A stretch of 64,000 bases of DNA, taken from Amia ocellicauda (taxonomy: Eukaryota; Chordata; Actinopteri; Amiiformes; Amiidae). Each line of letters opens with the position of its first letter. The first letter of the stretch is position 1. Shown here piece by piece: positions 18,185-29,426 of this stretch. The notes beneath the pieces were generated by a model. It saw only the letters and a list, made by a program, of their open reading frames with translations, was not told where the DNA came from and did not search any database. The position numbers were made by a program, and so were the translations under genes. The stretch covers positions 2,249,944 through 2,313,943 of the forward strand of contig NC_089863.1 of the NCBI RefSeq assembly GCF_036373705.1. The letters run 5' to 3'.

Positions 18185-18664
18185 TACAATATGTGGATGA
18201 CATGGGCAAGGAGAAGGAGAAAGAAGCTACAGTGCGCTGGACAATGGATGACACGTAACGCAAGCAACAGTTTCTCCCAGAAACAGCGTGTGAGCGCATC
18301 CACTGTGAATAGTGAAGGAGAAGACGACATTGCAGCGACGCACATGGGTGCGTCATTTTCACTTCTCGGGATCAAGTCATAGACCGCCTGTTGCCAAAAA
18401 TCACACTGTCAGGGCCAGGTGTGATACATAGAAGTTACACGCACTAACGCCGAGCTACAGCCTCTACTATGCTGAGTGTTGCTTCGAGGGTACAGGGACT
18501 AAAGAATGACATGTTGAAGTCAATTAATCAAAGACTAAATACATGTGCATTGATGTGTTTCTTGCAACATTGATTGTCAGCTCCATGTCAGCACAGTCCT
18601 CACCTCGTGTTGTCCTTGTCGGCAGAACAGGTGTGAGTGTGTTCCTGGGTGGTAAAAGATCCCT

Positions 18665-18747
18665 TGGCAGAAGTGGGATTCCATCCCAAGCATCCAGTAA
18701 AGACTGCGAGCTGAAAGCAGCGCCTCAGACCACTCAGCCATCCTGAC
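18665..18747 (-). pseudogene. Degenerate tRNA-Leu (CAG) pseudogene
   Basis: Unit 11 copy. One more change in the variable arm (CAGTAAAGAC on the + strand), shared with units 13, 19, 33 and 35. Confidence 0.85.
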
Positions 18748-18826
18748 TTGTGCGGCTGTGTTTAAATGGAGTCAATCCCGACGTAATCGAAAACAGTGGA
18801 TATCACAATGGATGTGGTTGTATTTG

Positions 18827-18899
18827 GCCGAAATAGCTCAGTTGGGAGAGCGTTAGACTGAAGATCTAAAGGTCCCTGGTTCAATCCCGGGTTTCGGCA
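18827..18899 (+). tRNA. tRNA-Phe-GAA: tRNA-Phe (anticodon GAA)
   Basis: Unit 11 copy, intact. Confidence 0.97.
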
Positions 18900-19142
18900 T
18901 TTCACGAGGAGTATGTTCAGAAAGCACAAAGAGCCCATGTACTGCACACGTGTGCGTTTCTATTTTGCAGCTAGAGTGCACTGTGCTCCGATTCAAAGGT
19001 AATTGATTCAAATCCCTTTTGCAAATACAACTCTAGGCGAAATCAACGACAGGCTCCTTGTTCACTTTACACTGCAGGCTGTGCAATGACTCGTGCAATG
19101 GGACAATTCCTGTAACTATTCACTTCATTGCACTGTTTCGTG

Positions 19143-19143
<1 letters not shown>

Positions 19144-19183
<40 letters not shown>
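19144..19183 (+). repeat. Expanded poly-T tract (T40)
   Basis: The longest poly-T in the window, against 14 to 22 in most units. Length may be inexact. Confidence 0.8.
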
Positions 19184-19207
19184 CATGTTCAGAAACTACC
19201 TGACTGA

Positions 19208-19280
19208 GCCCCAGTGGCCTAATGGATAAGGCACTGGCCTCCTAAGCCAGGGATTGTGGGTTCAAGTCCCATCTGGGGTG
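19208..19280 (+). tRNA. tRNA-Arg-CCT: tRNA-Arg (anticodon CCT)
   Basis: Unit 12 copy with A57, otherwise intact. Confidence 0.96.
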
Positions 19281-19429
19281 ATGCCTGCCTTGTTTCTGAA
19301 CACAATTGGTAATTCTCTGTGGGCTCTTGTCGTTTTTTCCTTCTGCTCATATCCTATTCACGAATTGCATCTGGGAAAGTTGGGAACTGCGCCGATTGAA
19401 CCGGGAAACATAGACATTAAAAGATATCC

Positions 19430-19501
19430 TGGAGATGCCGAGGATTGATCTCGGGACCTCATACATGCAAAGCATGCGCTCTACCACTGAGCTACATCCC
19501 C
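19430..19501 (-). tRNA. tRNA-Ala-TGC: tRNA-Ala (anticodon TGC)
   Basis: Unit 12 copy, same sequence as unit 1. Confidence 0.96.
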
Positions 19502-19533
19502 ACCACCTGCATGTGTTTCCTTCAACAGCAAAC

Positions 19534-19947
19534 AAACAATGCAACACAGAAAGAAAAGAGTTGCACTGTCATTCCTTGAGTCTCAAAGCATGCTACGACG
19601 CTGTTCCTAGCGTTGCCCAACGGCACACAACACCAACAAGTAAACAATGCAACACAGAAAGAAAAGAGTTGCACTGTCGTTCCTTGAGTCTCAAAGCATG
19701 CTACGACGCTGTTCCTAGCGTTGCCCAACGGCACACAACACCAACAAGTAAACAATGCAACACAGAAAGAAAAGAGTTGCACTGTCGTTCCTTGAGTCTG
19801 AAAGCATGCTACGACGCTGTTCCTAGCGTTGCCCAACGGCACACAACACCAACAAGTAAACAATGCAACACAGAAAGAAAGGAGTTGCACTGTCGATCCT
19901 TGAGTCTCAAAGCATGCTACGACGCTGTTCCTAGCGTTGCCCAACGG
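19534..19947. repeat. 108-bp minisatellite, 4 monomers (A-C-C-C)
   Basis: The last monomer has the AAGGAGTTGC/CGATCC variant. Confidence 0.96.
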
Positions 19948-20427
19948 TACAATATGTGGATGACATGGGCAAGGAGAAGGAGAAAGAAGCTACAGTGCGC
20001 TGGACAATGGATGACACGTAACGCAAGCAACAGTTTCTCCCAGAAACAGCGTGTGAGCGCATCCACTGTGAATAGTGAAGGAGAAGACGACATTGCAGCG
20101 ACGCACATGGGTGCGTCATTTTCACTTCTCGGGATCAAGTCATAGACCGCCTGTTGCCAAAAATCACACTGTCAGGGCCAGGTGTGATACATAGAAGTTA
20201 CACGCACTAACGCCGAGCTACAGCCTCTACTATGCTGAGTGTTGCTTCGAGGGTACAGGGACTAAAGAATGACATGTTGAAGTCAATTAATCAAAGACTA
20301 AATACATGTGCATTGATGTGTTTCTTGCAACATTGATTGTCAGCTCCATGTCAGCACAGTCCTCAACTCGTGTTGTCCTTGTCGGCAGAACAGGTGTGAG
20401 TGTGTTCCTGGGTGGTAAAAGATCCCT

Positions 20428-20510
20428 TGGCAGAAGTGGGATTCCATCCCAAGCATCCAGTGAAGACTGCGAGCTGAAAGCAGCGCCTCAGACCACTCAG
20501 CCATCCTGAC
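20428..20510 (-). pseudogene. Degenerate tRNA-Leu (CAG) pseudogene
   Basis: Unit 12 copy, same defects. Confidence 0.85.
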
Positions 20511-20589
20511 TTGTGCGGCTGTGTTTAAATGGAGTCAATCCCGACGTAATCGAAAACAGTGGATATCACAATGGATGTGGTTGTATTTG

Positions 20590-20662
20590 GCCGAAATAGC
20601 TCAGTTGGGAGAGCGTTAGACTGAAGATCTAAAGGTCCCTGGTTCAATCCCGGGTTTCGGCA
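20590..20662 (+). tRNA. tRNA-Phe-GAA: tRNA-Phe (anticodon GAA)
   Basis: Unit 12 copy, intact. Confidence 0.97.
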
Positions 20663-20946
20663 TTTCACGAGGAGTATGTTCAGAAAGCACAAAGAGCCCA
20701 TGTACTGCACACGTGTGCGTTTCTATTTTGCAGCTAGAGTGCACTGTGCTCCGATTCAAAGGTAATTGATTCAAAGCCCTTTTGCAAATACAACTCTAGG
20801 CGAAATCAATGACAGGCTCCTTGTTCACTTTACACTGCAGGCTGTGCAATGACTCCTGCAACGGGACAATTCCTGTAACTATTCACTTCATTGCACTGTT
20901 TCGTGCTTTTTTTTTTTTTTTTCATGTTCAGAAACTACCTGACTGA

Positions 20947-21019
20947 GCCCCAGTGGCCTAATGGATAAGGCACTGGCCTCCTAAGCCAGGGATTGTGGGT
21001 TCAAGTCCCATCTGGGGTG
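20947..21019 (+). tRNA. tRNA-Arg-CCT: tRNA-Arg (anticodon CCT)
   Basis: Unit 13 copy with A57, otherwise intact. Confidence 0.96.
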
Positions 21020-21167
21020 ATGCCTGCCTTGTTTCTGAACACAATTGTTAATTCTCTGTGGCTCTTGTCGTTTTTTCCTTCTGCTCATATCCTATTCACG
21101 AATTGCATCTGGGAAAGTTGGAAACTGCGCCGATTGAACCGGGAAACATAGACATTAAAAGATATCC

Positions 21168-21239
21168 TGGAGATGCCGAGGATTGATCTCGGGACCTCAT
21201 ACATGCAAAGCATGCGCTCTACCACTGAGCTACATCCCC
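21168..21239 (-). tRNA. tRNA-Ala-TGC: tRNA-Ala (anticodon TGC)
   Basis: Unit 13 copy, same sequence as unit 1. Confidence 0.96.
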
Positions 21240-21271
21240 ACCACCAGCATGTGTTTCCTTCAACAGCAAAC

Positions 21272-21901
21272 AAACAATGCAACACAGAAAGAAAAGAGTT
21301 GCACTGTCATTCCTTGAGTCTCAAAGCATGCTACGACGCTGTTCCTAGCGTAACCCAATGGCACACAACACCAACAAGTAAACAATGCAACACAGAAAGA
21401 AAAGAGTTGCACTGTCGTTCCTTGAGTCTGAAAGCATGCTACGACGCTGTTCCTAGCGTTGCCCAACGGCACACAACACCAACAAGTAAACAATGCAACA
21501 CAGAAAGAAAAGAGTTGCACTGTCGTTCCTTGAGTCTCAAAGCATGCTACGACGCTGTTCCTAGCGTTGCCCAACGGCACACAACACCAACAAGTAAACA
21601 ATGCAACACAGAAAGAAAAGAGTTGCACTGTCATTCCTTGAGTCTCAAAGCATGCTACGACGCTGTTCCTAGCGTAACCCAATGGCACACAACACCAACA
21701 AGTAAACAATGCAACACAGAAAGAAAAGAGTTGCACTGTCATTCCTTGAGTCTCAAAGCATGCTACGACGCTGTTCCTAGCGTTGCCCAACGGCACACAA
21801 CACCAACAGGTAAACAATGCAACACAGAACGAAAAGAGTTGCACTGTCGTTCCTTGAGTCTCAAAGCATGCTACGACGCTGTTCCTAGCGTTGCCCAACG
21901 G
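21272..21901. repeat. 108-bp minisatellite, 6 monomers (T-C-C-T-A-C)
   Basis: A T monomer appears twice. A T-C-C block followed by a T-A-C block is what unequal crossing-over between two units would leave. Confidence 0.96.
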
Positions 21902-22381
21902 TACAATATGTGGATGACATGGGCAAGGAGAAGGAGAAAGAAGCTACAGTGCGCTGGACAATGGATGACACGTAACGCAAGCAACAGTTTCTCCCAGAAA
22001 CAGCGTGTGAGCGCATCCACTGTGAATAGTGAAGGAGAAGACGACATTGCAGCGACGCACATGGGTGCGTCATTTTCACTTCTCGGGATCAAGTCATAGA
22101 CCGCCTGTTGCCAAAAATCACACTGTCAGGGCCAGGTGTGATACATAGAAGTTACACGCACTAACGCCGAGCTACAGCCTCTACTATGCTGAGTGTTGCT
22201 TCGAGGGTACAGGGACTAAAGAATGACATGTTGAAGTCAATTAATCAAAGACTAAATACATGTGCATTGATGTGTTTCTTGCAACATTGATTGTCAGCTC
22301 CATGTCAGCACAGTCCTCAACTCGTGTTGTCCTTGTCGGCAGAACAGGTGTGAGTGTGTTCCTGGGTGGTAAAAGATCCCT

Positions 22382-22464
22382 TGGCAGAAGTGGGATTCCA
22401 TCCCAAGCATCCAGTAAAGACTGCGAGCTGAAAGCAGCGCCTCAGACCACTCAGCCATCCTGAC
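22382..22464 (-). pseudogene. Degenerate tRNA-Leu (CAG) pseudogene
   Basis: Unit 13 copy with the extra variable-arm change of unit 11. Confidence 0.85.
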
Positions 22465-22543
22465 TTGTGCGGCTGTGTTTAAATGGAGTCAATCCCGACG
22501 TAATCGAAAACAGTGGATATCACAATGGATGTGGTTGTATTTG

Positions 22544-22616
22544 GCCGAAATAGCTCAGTTGGGAGCGCGTTAGACTGAAGATCTAAAGGTCCCTGGATCA
22601 ATCCCGGGTTTCGGCA
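22544..22616 (+). tRNA. tRNA-Phe-GAA: tRNA-Phe (GAA), D-stem and T-loop variants
   Basis: Unit 13 copy. A23 is C, which mismatches T12 in the D stem, and T54 is A. Likely less active than the main form. Confidence 0.88.
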
Positions 22617-22901
22617 TTTCACGAGGAGCATGTTCAGAAAGCACAAAGAGCCCATGTACTGCACATGTGTGCGTTTCTATTTTGCAGCTAGAGTGCACTG
22701 TGCTCCGATTCAAAGGTAATTGATTCAAAGCCCTTTTGCAAATACAACTCTAGGCGAAATCAATGACAGGCTCCTTGTTCACTTTACACTGCAGGCTGTG
22801 CAATGACTCCTGCAACGGGACAATTCCTGTAACTATTCACTTCATTGCACTGTTTCGTGCTTTTTTTTTTTTTTTTTCATGTTCAGAAACTACCTGACTG
22901 A

Positions 22902-22973
22902 GCCCCAGTGGCCTAATGGATAAGGCACTGGCCTTTAAGCCAGGGATTGTGGGTTCGAGTCCCATCTGGGGTG
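22902..22973 (+). tRNA. tRNA-Arg-derived, 6-base anticodon loop
   Basis: Unit 14 copy, loop CTTTAA; other arms intact. Confidence 0.85.
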
Positions 22974-23122
22974 ATGTCTGCCTTGTTTCTGCACACAATT
23001 GGTAATTCTCTGTGGGTTCTTGTCGTTTTTTCCTTCTGCTCATATCCTATTCACGAATTGCATCTGGGAAAGTTGGGAATTGAGCCGATTGAACCGGGAA
23101 ACATAGACATTAAAAGATATCC

Positions 23123-23194
23123 TGGAGATGCCGAGGATTGATCTCGGGACCTCATACATGCAAAGCATGCGCTCTACCACTGAGCTACATCCCC
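23123..23194 (-). tRNA. tRNA-Ala-TGC: tRNA-Ala (anticodon TGC)
   Basis: Unit 14 copy, same sequence as unit 1. Confidence 0.96.
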
Positions 23195-23226
23195 ACCACC
23201 AGCATGTGTTTCCTTCAACAGCAAAC

Positions 23227-23640
23227 AAACAATGCAACACAGAAAGAAAAGAGTTGCACTGTCATTCCTTGAGTCTCAAAGCATGCTACGACGCTGTTCC
23301 TACCGTTGCCCAACGGCACACAACACCAACAAGTAAACAATGCAACACAGAAAGAAAAGAGTTGCACTGTCGTTCCTTGAGTCTCAAAGCATGCTACGAC
23401 GCTGTTCCTAGCGTTGCCCAACGGCACACAACACCAACAAGTAAACAATGCAACACAGAAAGAAAAGAGTTGCACTGTCGTTCCTTGAGTCTGAAAGCAT
23501 GCTACGACGCTGTTCCTAGCGTTGCCCAACGGCACACAACACCAACAATTAAACAATGCAACACAGAACGAAAAGAGTTGCACTGTCGTTCCTAGAGTCT
23601 CAAAGCATGCTACGACGCTGTTCCTAGCGTTGCCCAACGG
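23227..23640. repeat. 108-bp minisatellite, 4 monomers (A-C-C-C)
   Basis: The first monomer has TTCCTACCG (shared with units 15 and 16); the last carries the TCCTAGAGTC stop of units 6 and 7. Confidence 0.96.
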
Positions 23641-24120
23641 TACAATATGTGGATGACATGGGCAAGGAGAAGGAGAAAGAAGCCACAGTGCGCTGGACAA
23701 TGGATGACACGTAACGCAAGCAACAGTTTCTCCCAGAAACAGCGTGTGAGCGCATCCACTGTGAATAGTGAAGGAGAAGACGACATTGCAGCGACGCACA
23801 TGGGTGCGTCATTTTCACTTCTCGGGATCAAGTCATAGACCGCCTGTTGCCAAAAATCACACTGTCAGGGCCAGGTGTGATACATAGAAGTTACACGCAC
23901 TAACGCCGAGCTACAGCCTCTACTATGCTGAGTGTTGCTTCGAGGGTACAGGGACTAAAGAATGACATGTTGAAGTCAATTAATCAAAGACTAAATACAT
24001 GTGCATTGATGTGTTTCTTGCAACATTGATTGTCAGCTCCATGTCAGCACAGTCCTCAACTCGTGTTGTCCTTGTCGGCAGAACAGGTGTGAGTGTGTTC
24101 CTGGGTGGTAAAAGATCCCT

Positions 24121-24203
24121 TGGCAGAAGTGGGATTCCATCCCAAGCATCCAGTGAAGACTGCGAGCTGAAAGCAGCGCCTCAGACCACTCAGCCATCCT
24201 GAC
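24121..24203 (-). pseudogene. Degenerate tRNA-Leu (CAG) pseudogene
   Basis: Unit 14 copy, same defects. Confidence 0.85.
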
Positions 24204-24282
24204 TTGTGCGGCTGTGTTTAAATGGAGTCAATCCCGACGTAATCGAAAACAGTGGATATCACAATGGATGTGGTTGTATTTG

Positions 24283-24355
24283 GCCGAAATAGCTCAGTTG
24301 GGAGAGCGTTAGACTGAAGATCTAAAGGTCCCTGGTTCAATCCCGGGTTTCGGCA
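24283..24355 (+). tRNA. tRNA-Phe-GAA: tRNA-Phe (anticodon GAA)
   Basis: Unit 14 copy, intact. Confidence 0.97.
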
Positions 24356-24641
24356 TTTCACGAGGAGTATGTTCAGAAAGCACAAAGAGCCCATGTACTG
24401 CACACGTGTGCGTTTCTATTTTGCAGCTAGAGTGCACTGTGCTCCGATTCAAAGGTAATTGATTCAAAGCCCTTTTGCAAATACAACTCTAGGCGAAATC
24501 AATGACAGGCTCCTTGTTCACTTTACACTGCAGGCTGTGCAATGACTCCTGCAACGGGACAATTCCTGTAACTATTCACTTCATTGCACTGTTTCGTGCT
24601 TTTTTTTTTTTTTTTTTCATGTTCAGAAACTACCTGACTGA

Positions 24642-24713
24642 GCCCCAGTGGCCTAATGGATAAGGCACTGGCCTTTAAGCCAGGGATTGTGGGTTCGAGT
24701 CCCATCTGGGGTG
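24642..24713 (+). tRNA. tRNA-Arg-derived, 6-base anticodon loop
   Basis: Unit 15 copy, loop CTTTAA; other arms intact. Confidence 0.85.
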
Positions 24714-24862
24714 ATGTCTGCCTTGTTTCTGCACACAATTGGTAATTCTCTGTGGGTTCTTGTCGTTTTTTCCTTCTGCTCATATCCTATTCACGAATTG
24801 CATCTGGGAAAGTTGGGAATTGAGCCGATTGAACCGGGAAACATAGACATTAAAAGATATCC

Positions 24863-24934
24863 TGGAGATGCCGAGGATTGATCTCGGGACCTCATACATG
24901 CAAAGCATGCGCTCTACCACTGAGCTACATCCCC
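24863..24934 (-). tRNA. tRNA-Ala-TGC: tRNA-Ala (anticodon TGC)
   Basis: Unit 15 copy, same sequence as unit 1. Confidence 0.96.
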
Positions 24935-24966
24935 ACCACCAGCATGTGTTTCCTTCAACAGCAAAC

Positions 24967-25164
24967 AAACAATGCAACACAGAAAGAAAAGAGTTGCACT
25001 GTCATTCCTTGAGTCTCAAAGCATGCTACGACGCTGTTCCTACCGTTGCCCAACGGCACACAACACCAACAAGTAAACAATGCAACACAGAAAGAAAAGA
25101 GTTGCACTGTCGTTCCTTGAGTCTCAAAGCATGCTACGACGCTGTTCCTAGCGTTGCCCAACGG
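24967..25164. repeat. 108-bp minisatellite, 2 monomers (A-C)
   Basis: The first monomer carries TTCCTACCG. Confidence 0.96.
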
Positions 25165-25644
25165 TACAATATGTGGATGACATGGGCAAGGAGAAGGAGA
25201 AAGAAGCTACAGTGCGCTGGACAATGGATGACACGTAACGCAAGCAACAGTTTCTCCCAGAAACAGCGTGTGAGCGCATCCACTGTGAATAGTGAAGGAG
25301 AAGACGACATTGCAGCGACGCACATGGGTGCGTCATTTTCACTTCTCGGGATCAAGTCATAGACCGCCTGTTGCCAAAAATCACACTGTCAGGGCCAGGT
25401 GTGATACATAGAAGTTACACGCACTAACGCCGAGCTACAGCCTCTACTATGCTGAGTGTTGCTTCGAGGGTACAGGGACTAAAGAATGACATGTTGAAGT
25501 CAATTAATCAAAGACTAAATACATGTGCATTGATGTGTTTCTTGCAACATTGATTGTCAGCTCCATGTCAGCACAGTCCTCAACTCGTGTTGTCCTTGTC
25601 GGCAGAACAGGTGTGAGTGTGTTCCTGGGTGGTAAAAGATCCCT

Positions 25645-25727
25645 TGGCAGAAGTGGGATTCCATCCCAAGCATCCAGTGAAGACTGCGAGCTGAAAGCAG
25701 CGCCTCAGACCACTCAGCCATCCTGAC
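25645..25727 (-). pseudogene. Degenerate tRNA-Leu (CAG) pseudogene
   Basis: Unit 15 copy, same defects. Confidence 0.85.
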
Positions 25728-25806
25728 TTGTGCGGCTGTGTTTAAATGGAGTCAATCCCGACGTAATCGAAAACAGTGGATATCTCAATGGATGTGGTTG
25801 TATTTG

Positions 25807-25879
25807 GCCGAAATAGCTCAGTTGGGAGAGCGTTAGACTGAAGATCTAAAGGTCCCTGGTTCAATCCCGGGTTTCGGCA
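25807..25879 (+). tRNA. tRNA-Phe-GAA: tRNA-Phe (anticodon GAA)
   Basis: Unit 15 copy, intact. Confidence 0.97.
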
Positions 25880-26165
25880 TTTCACGAGGAGTATGTTCAG
25901 AAAGCACAAAGAGCCCATGTACTGCACACGTGTGCGTTTCTATTTTGCAGCTAGAGTGCACTGTGCTCCGATTCAAAGGTAATTGATTCAAAGCCCTTTT
26001 GCAAATACAACTCTAGGCGAAATCAATGACAGGCTCCTTGTTCACTTTACACTGCAGGCTGTGCAATGACTCCTGCAACGGGACAATTCCTGTAACTATT
26101 CACTTCATTGCACTGTTTCGTGCTTTTTTTTTTTTTTTTTTCATGTTCAGAAACTACCTGACTGA

Positions 26166-26237
26166 GCCCCAGTGGCCTAATGGATAAGGCACTGGCCTTT
26201 AAGCCAGGGATTGTGGGTTCGAGTCCCATCTGGGGTG
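26166..26237 (+). tRNA. tRNA-Arg-derived, 6-base anticodon loop
   Basis: Unit 16 copy, loop CTTTAA; other arms intact. Confidence 0.85.
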
Positions 26238-26386
26238 ATGTCTGCCTTGTTTCTGCACACAATTGGTAATTCTCTGTGGGTTCTTGTCGTTTTTTCCTTC
26301 TGCTCATATCCTATTCACGAATTGCATCTGGGAAAGTTGGGAATTGAGCCGATTGAACCGGGAAACATAGACATTAAAAGATATCC

Positions 26387-26458
26387 TGGAGATGCCGAGG
26401 ATTGATCTCGGGACCTCATACATGCAAAGCATGCGCTCTACCACTGAGCTACATCCCC
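26387..26458 (-). tRNA. tRNA-Ala-TGC: tRNA-Ala (anticodon TGC)
   Basis: Unit 16 copy, same sequence as unit 1. Confidence 0.96.
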
Positions 26459-26490
26459 ACCACCAGCATGTGTTTCCTTCAACAGCAAAC

Positions 26491-26688
26491 AAACAATGCA
26501 ACACAGAAAGAAAAGAGTTGCACTGTCATTCCTTGAGTCTCAAAGCATGCTACGACGCTGTTCCTACCGTTGCCCAACGGCACACAACACCAACAAGTAA
26601 ACAATGCAACACAGAAAGAAAAGAGTTGCACTGTCGTTCCTTGAGTCTCAAAGCATGCTACGACGCTGTTCCTAGCGTTGCCCAACGG
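26491..26688. repeat. 108-bp minisatellite, 2 monomers (A-C)
   Basis: Same as in unit 15, including TTCCTACCG. Confidence 0.96.
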
Positions 26689-27168
26689 TACAATATGTGG
26701 ATGACATGGGCAAGGAGAAGGAGAAAGAAGCTACAGTGCGCTGGACAATGGATGACACGTAACGCAAGCAACAGTTTCTCCCAGAAACAGCGTGTGAGCG
26801 CATCCACTGTGAATAGTGAAGGAGAAGACGACATTGCAGCGACGCACATGGGTGCGTCATTTTCACTTCTCGGGATCAAGTCATAGACCGCCTGTTGCCA
26901 AAAATCACACTGTCAGGGCCAGGTGTGATACATAGAAGTTACACGCACTAACGCCGAGCTACAGCCTCTACTATGCTGAGTGTTGCTTCGAGGGTACAGG
27001 GACTAAAGAATGACATGTTGAAGTCAATTAATCAAAGACTAAATACATGTGCATTGATGTGTTTCTTGCAACATTGATTGTCAGCTCCATGTCAGCACAG
27101 TCCTCAACTCGTGTTGTCCTTGTCGGCAGAACAGGTGTGAGTGTGTTCCTGGGTGGTAAAAGATCCCT

Positions 27169-27251
27169 TGGCAGAAGTGGGATTCCATCCCAAGCATCCA
27201 GTGAAGACTGCGAGCTGAAAGCAGCGCCTCAGACCACTCAGCCATCCTGAC
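27169..27251 (-). pseudogene. Degenerate tRNA-Leu (CAG) pseudogene
   Basis: Unit 16 copy, same defects. Confidence 0.85.
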
Positions 27252-27330
27252 TTGTGCGGCTGTGTTTAAATGGAGTCAATCCCGACGTAATCGAAAACAG
27301 TGGATATCACAATGGATGTGGTTGTATTTG

Positions 27331-27403
27331 GCCGAAATAGCTCAGTTGGGAGAGCGTTAGACTGAAGATCTAAAGGTCCCTGGTTCAATCCCGGGTTTCG
27401 GCA
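27331..27403 (+). tRNA. tRNA-Phe-GAA: tRNA-Phe (anticodon GAA)
   Basis: Unit 16 copy, intact. Confidence 0.97.
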
Positions 27404-27689
27404 TTTCACGAGGAGTATGTTCAGAAAGCACAAAGAGCCCATGTACTGCACACGTGTGCGTTTCTATTTTGCAGCTAGAGTGCACTGTGCTCCGATTCAA
27501 AGGTAATTGATTCAAAGCCCTTTTGCAAATACAACTCTAGGCGAAATCAATGACAGGCTCCTTGTTCCCTTTACACTGCAGGCTGTGCAATGACTCCTGC
27601 AACGGGACAATTCCTGTAACTATTCACTTCATTGCACTGTTTCGTGCTTTTTTTTTTTTTTTTTTCATGTTCAGAAACTACCTGACTGA

Positions 27690-27761
27690 GCCCCAGTGGC
27701 CTAATGGATAAGGCACTGGCCTTTAAGCCAGGGATTGTGGGTTCGAGTCCCATCTGGGGTG
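27690..27761 (+). tRNA. tRNA-Arg-derived, 6-base anticodon loop
   Basis: Unit 17 copy, loop CTTTAA. One C is missing from the 3' flank (GTCTGCTTG). Confidence 0.85.
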
Positions 27762-27909
27762 ATGTCTGCTTGTTTCTGCACACAATTGGTAATTCTCTGT
27801 GGGTTCTTGTCGTTTTTTCCTTCTGCTCATATCCTATTCACGAATTGCATCTGGGAAAGTTGGGAATTGAGCCGATTGAACCGGGAAACATAGACATTAA
27901 AAGATATCC

Positions 27910-27981
27910 TGGAGATGCCGAGGATTGATCTCGGGACCTCATACATGCAAAGCATGCGCTCTACCACTGAGCTACATCCCC
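27910..27981 (-). tRNA. tRNA-Ala-TGC: tRNA-Ala (anticodon TGC)
   Basis: Unit 17 copy, same sequence as unit 1. Confidence 0.96.
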
Positions 27982-28013
27982 ACCACCAGCATGTGTTTCC
28001 TTCAACAGCAAAC

Positions 28014-28427
28014 AAACAATGCAACACAGAAAGAAAAGAGTTGCACTGTCATTCCTTGAGTCTCAAAGCATGCTACGACGCTGTTCCTAGCGTAACCCAA
28101 TGGCACACAACACCAACAAGTAAACAATGCAACACAGAAAGAAAAGAGTTGCACTGTCATTCCTTGAGTCTCAAAGCATGCTACGACGCTGTTCCTAGCG
28201 TTGCCCAACGGCACACAACACCAACAAGTAAACAATGCAACACAGAACGAAAAGAGTTGCACTGTCGTTCCTTGAGTCTCAAAGCATGCTACGACGCTGT
28301 TCCTAGCGTCGCCCAACGGCACACAACACCAACAAGTAAACAATGCAACACAGAAAGAAAAGAGTTGCACTGTCGTTCCTTGAGTCTCAAAGCATGCTAC
28401 GACGCTGTTCCTAGCGTTGCCCAACGG
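28014..28427. repeat. 108-bp minisatellite, 4 monomers (T-A-C-C)
   Basis: Same order and third-monomer markers as unit 10. Confidence 0.96.
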
Positions 28428-28907
28428 TACAATATGTGGATGACATGGGCAAGGAGAAGGAGAAAGAAGCCACAGTGCGCTGGACAATGGATGACACGTA
28501 ACGCAAGCAACAGTTTCTCCCAGAAACAGCGTGTGAGCGCATCCACTGTGAATAGTGAAGGAGAAGACGACATTGCAGCGACGCACATGGGTGCGTCATT
28601 TTCACTTCTCGGGATCAAGTCATAGACCGCCTGTTGCCAAAAATCACACTGTCAGGGCCAGGTGTGATACATAGAAGTTACACGCACTAACGCCGAGCTA
28701 CAGCCTCTACTATGCTGAGTGTTGCTTCGAGGGTACAGGGACTAAAGAATGACATGTTGAAGTCAATTAATCAAAGACTAAATACATGTGCATTGATGTG
28801 TTTCTTGCAACATTGATTGTCAGCTCCATGTCAGCACAGTCCTCAACTCGTGTTGTCCTTGTCGGCAGAACAGGTGTGAGTGTGTTCCTGGGTGGTAAAA
28901 GATCCCT

Positions 28908-28990
28908 TGGCAGAAGTGGGATTCCATCCCAAGCATCCAGTGAAGACTGCGAGCTGAAAGCAGCGCCTCAGACCACTCAGCCATCCTGAC
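28908..28990 (-). pseudogene. Degenerate tRNA-Leu (CAG) pseudogene
   Basis: Unit 17 copy, same defects. Confidence 0.85.
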
Positions 28991-29069
28991 TTGTGCGGCT
29001 GTGTTTAAATGGAGTCAATCCCGACGTAATCGAAAACAGTGGATATCACAATGGATGTGGTTGTATTTG

Positions 29070-29142
29070 GCCGAAATAGCTCAGTTGGGAGAGCGTTAGA
29101 CTGAAGATCTAAAGGTCCCTGGTTCAATCCCGGGTTTCGGCA
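29070..29142 (+). tRNA. tRNA-Phe-GAA: tRNA-Phe (anticodon GAA)
   Basis: Unit 17 copy, intact. Confidence 0.97.
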
Positions 29143-29426
29143 TTTCACGAGGAGTATGTTCAGAAAGCACAAAGAGCCCATGTACTGCACACGTGTGCGT
29201 TTCTATTTTGCAGCTAGAGTGCACTGTGCTCCGATTCAAAGGTAATTGATTCAAAGCCCTTTTGCAAATACAACTCTAGGCGAAATCAACGACAGGCTCC
29301 TTGTTCACTTTACACTGCAGGCTGTGCAATGACTCCTGCAACGGGACAATTCCTGTAACTATTCACTTCATTGCACTGTTTCGTGCTTTTTTTTTTTTTT
29401 TTCATGTTCAGAAGCTACCTGACTGA

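Larger units (their letters stand above)
17322..19061 (+). repeat. Array unit 11 (1,740 bp)
   Basis: Four monomers. It shares its markers with units 25, 33, 35 and 38 (GAGTCACAT in Arg, GATTGATCGTG after it). Confidence 0.95.
19062..20824 (+). repeat. Array unit 12 (1,763 bp)
   Basis: Four monomers; the extra length is the expanded poly-T tract. Confidence 0.95.
20825..22778 (+). repeat. Array unit 13 (1,954 bp)
   Basis: Six monomers in an order (T-C-C-T-A-C) that looks like two blocks joined. Confidence 0.95.
22779..24517 (+). repeat. Array unit 14 (1,739 bp)
   Basis: Four monomers, 6-base Arg loop. Confidence 0.95.
24518..26041 (+). repeat. Array unit 15 (1,524 bp)
   Basis: Two monomers. 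Nearly identical to unit 16, its direct neighbour, so a recent single-unit duplication is likely. Confidence 0.95.
26042..27565 (+). repeat. Array unit 16 (1,524 bp)
   Basis: Twin of unit 15; one visible difference is ATATCAC instead of ATATCTC upstream of Phe. Confidence 0.95.
27566..29304 (+). repeat. Array unit 17 (1,739 bp)
   Basis: Four monomers (T-A-C-C), 6-base Arg loop. The unit opens with TCCCTTTACAC. Confidence 0.95.
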
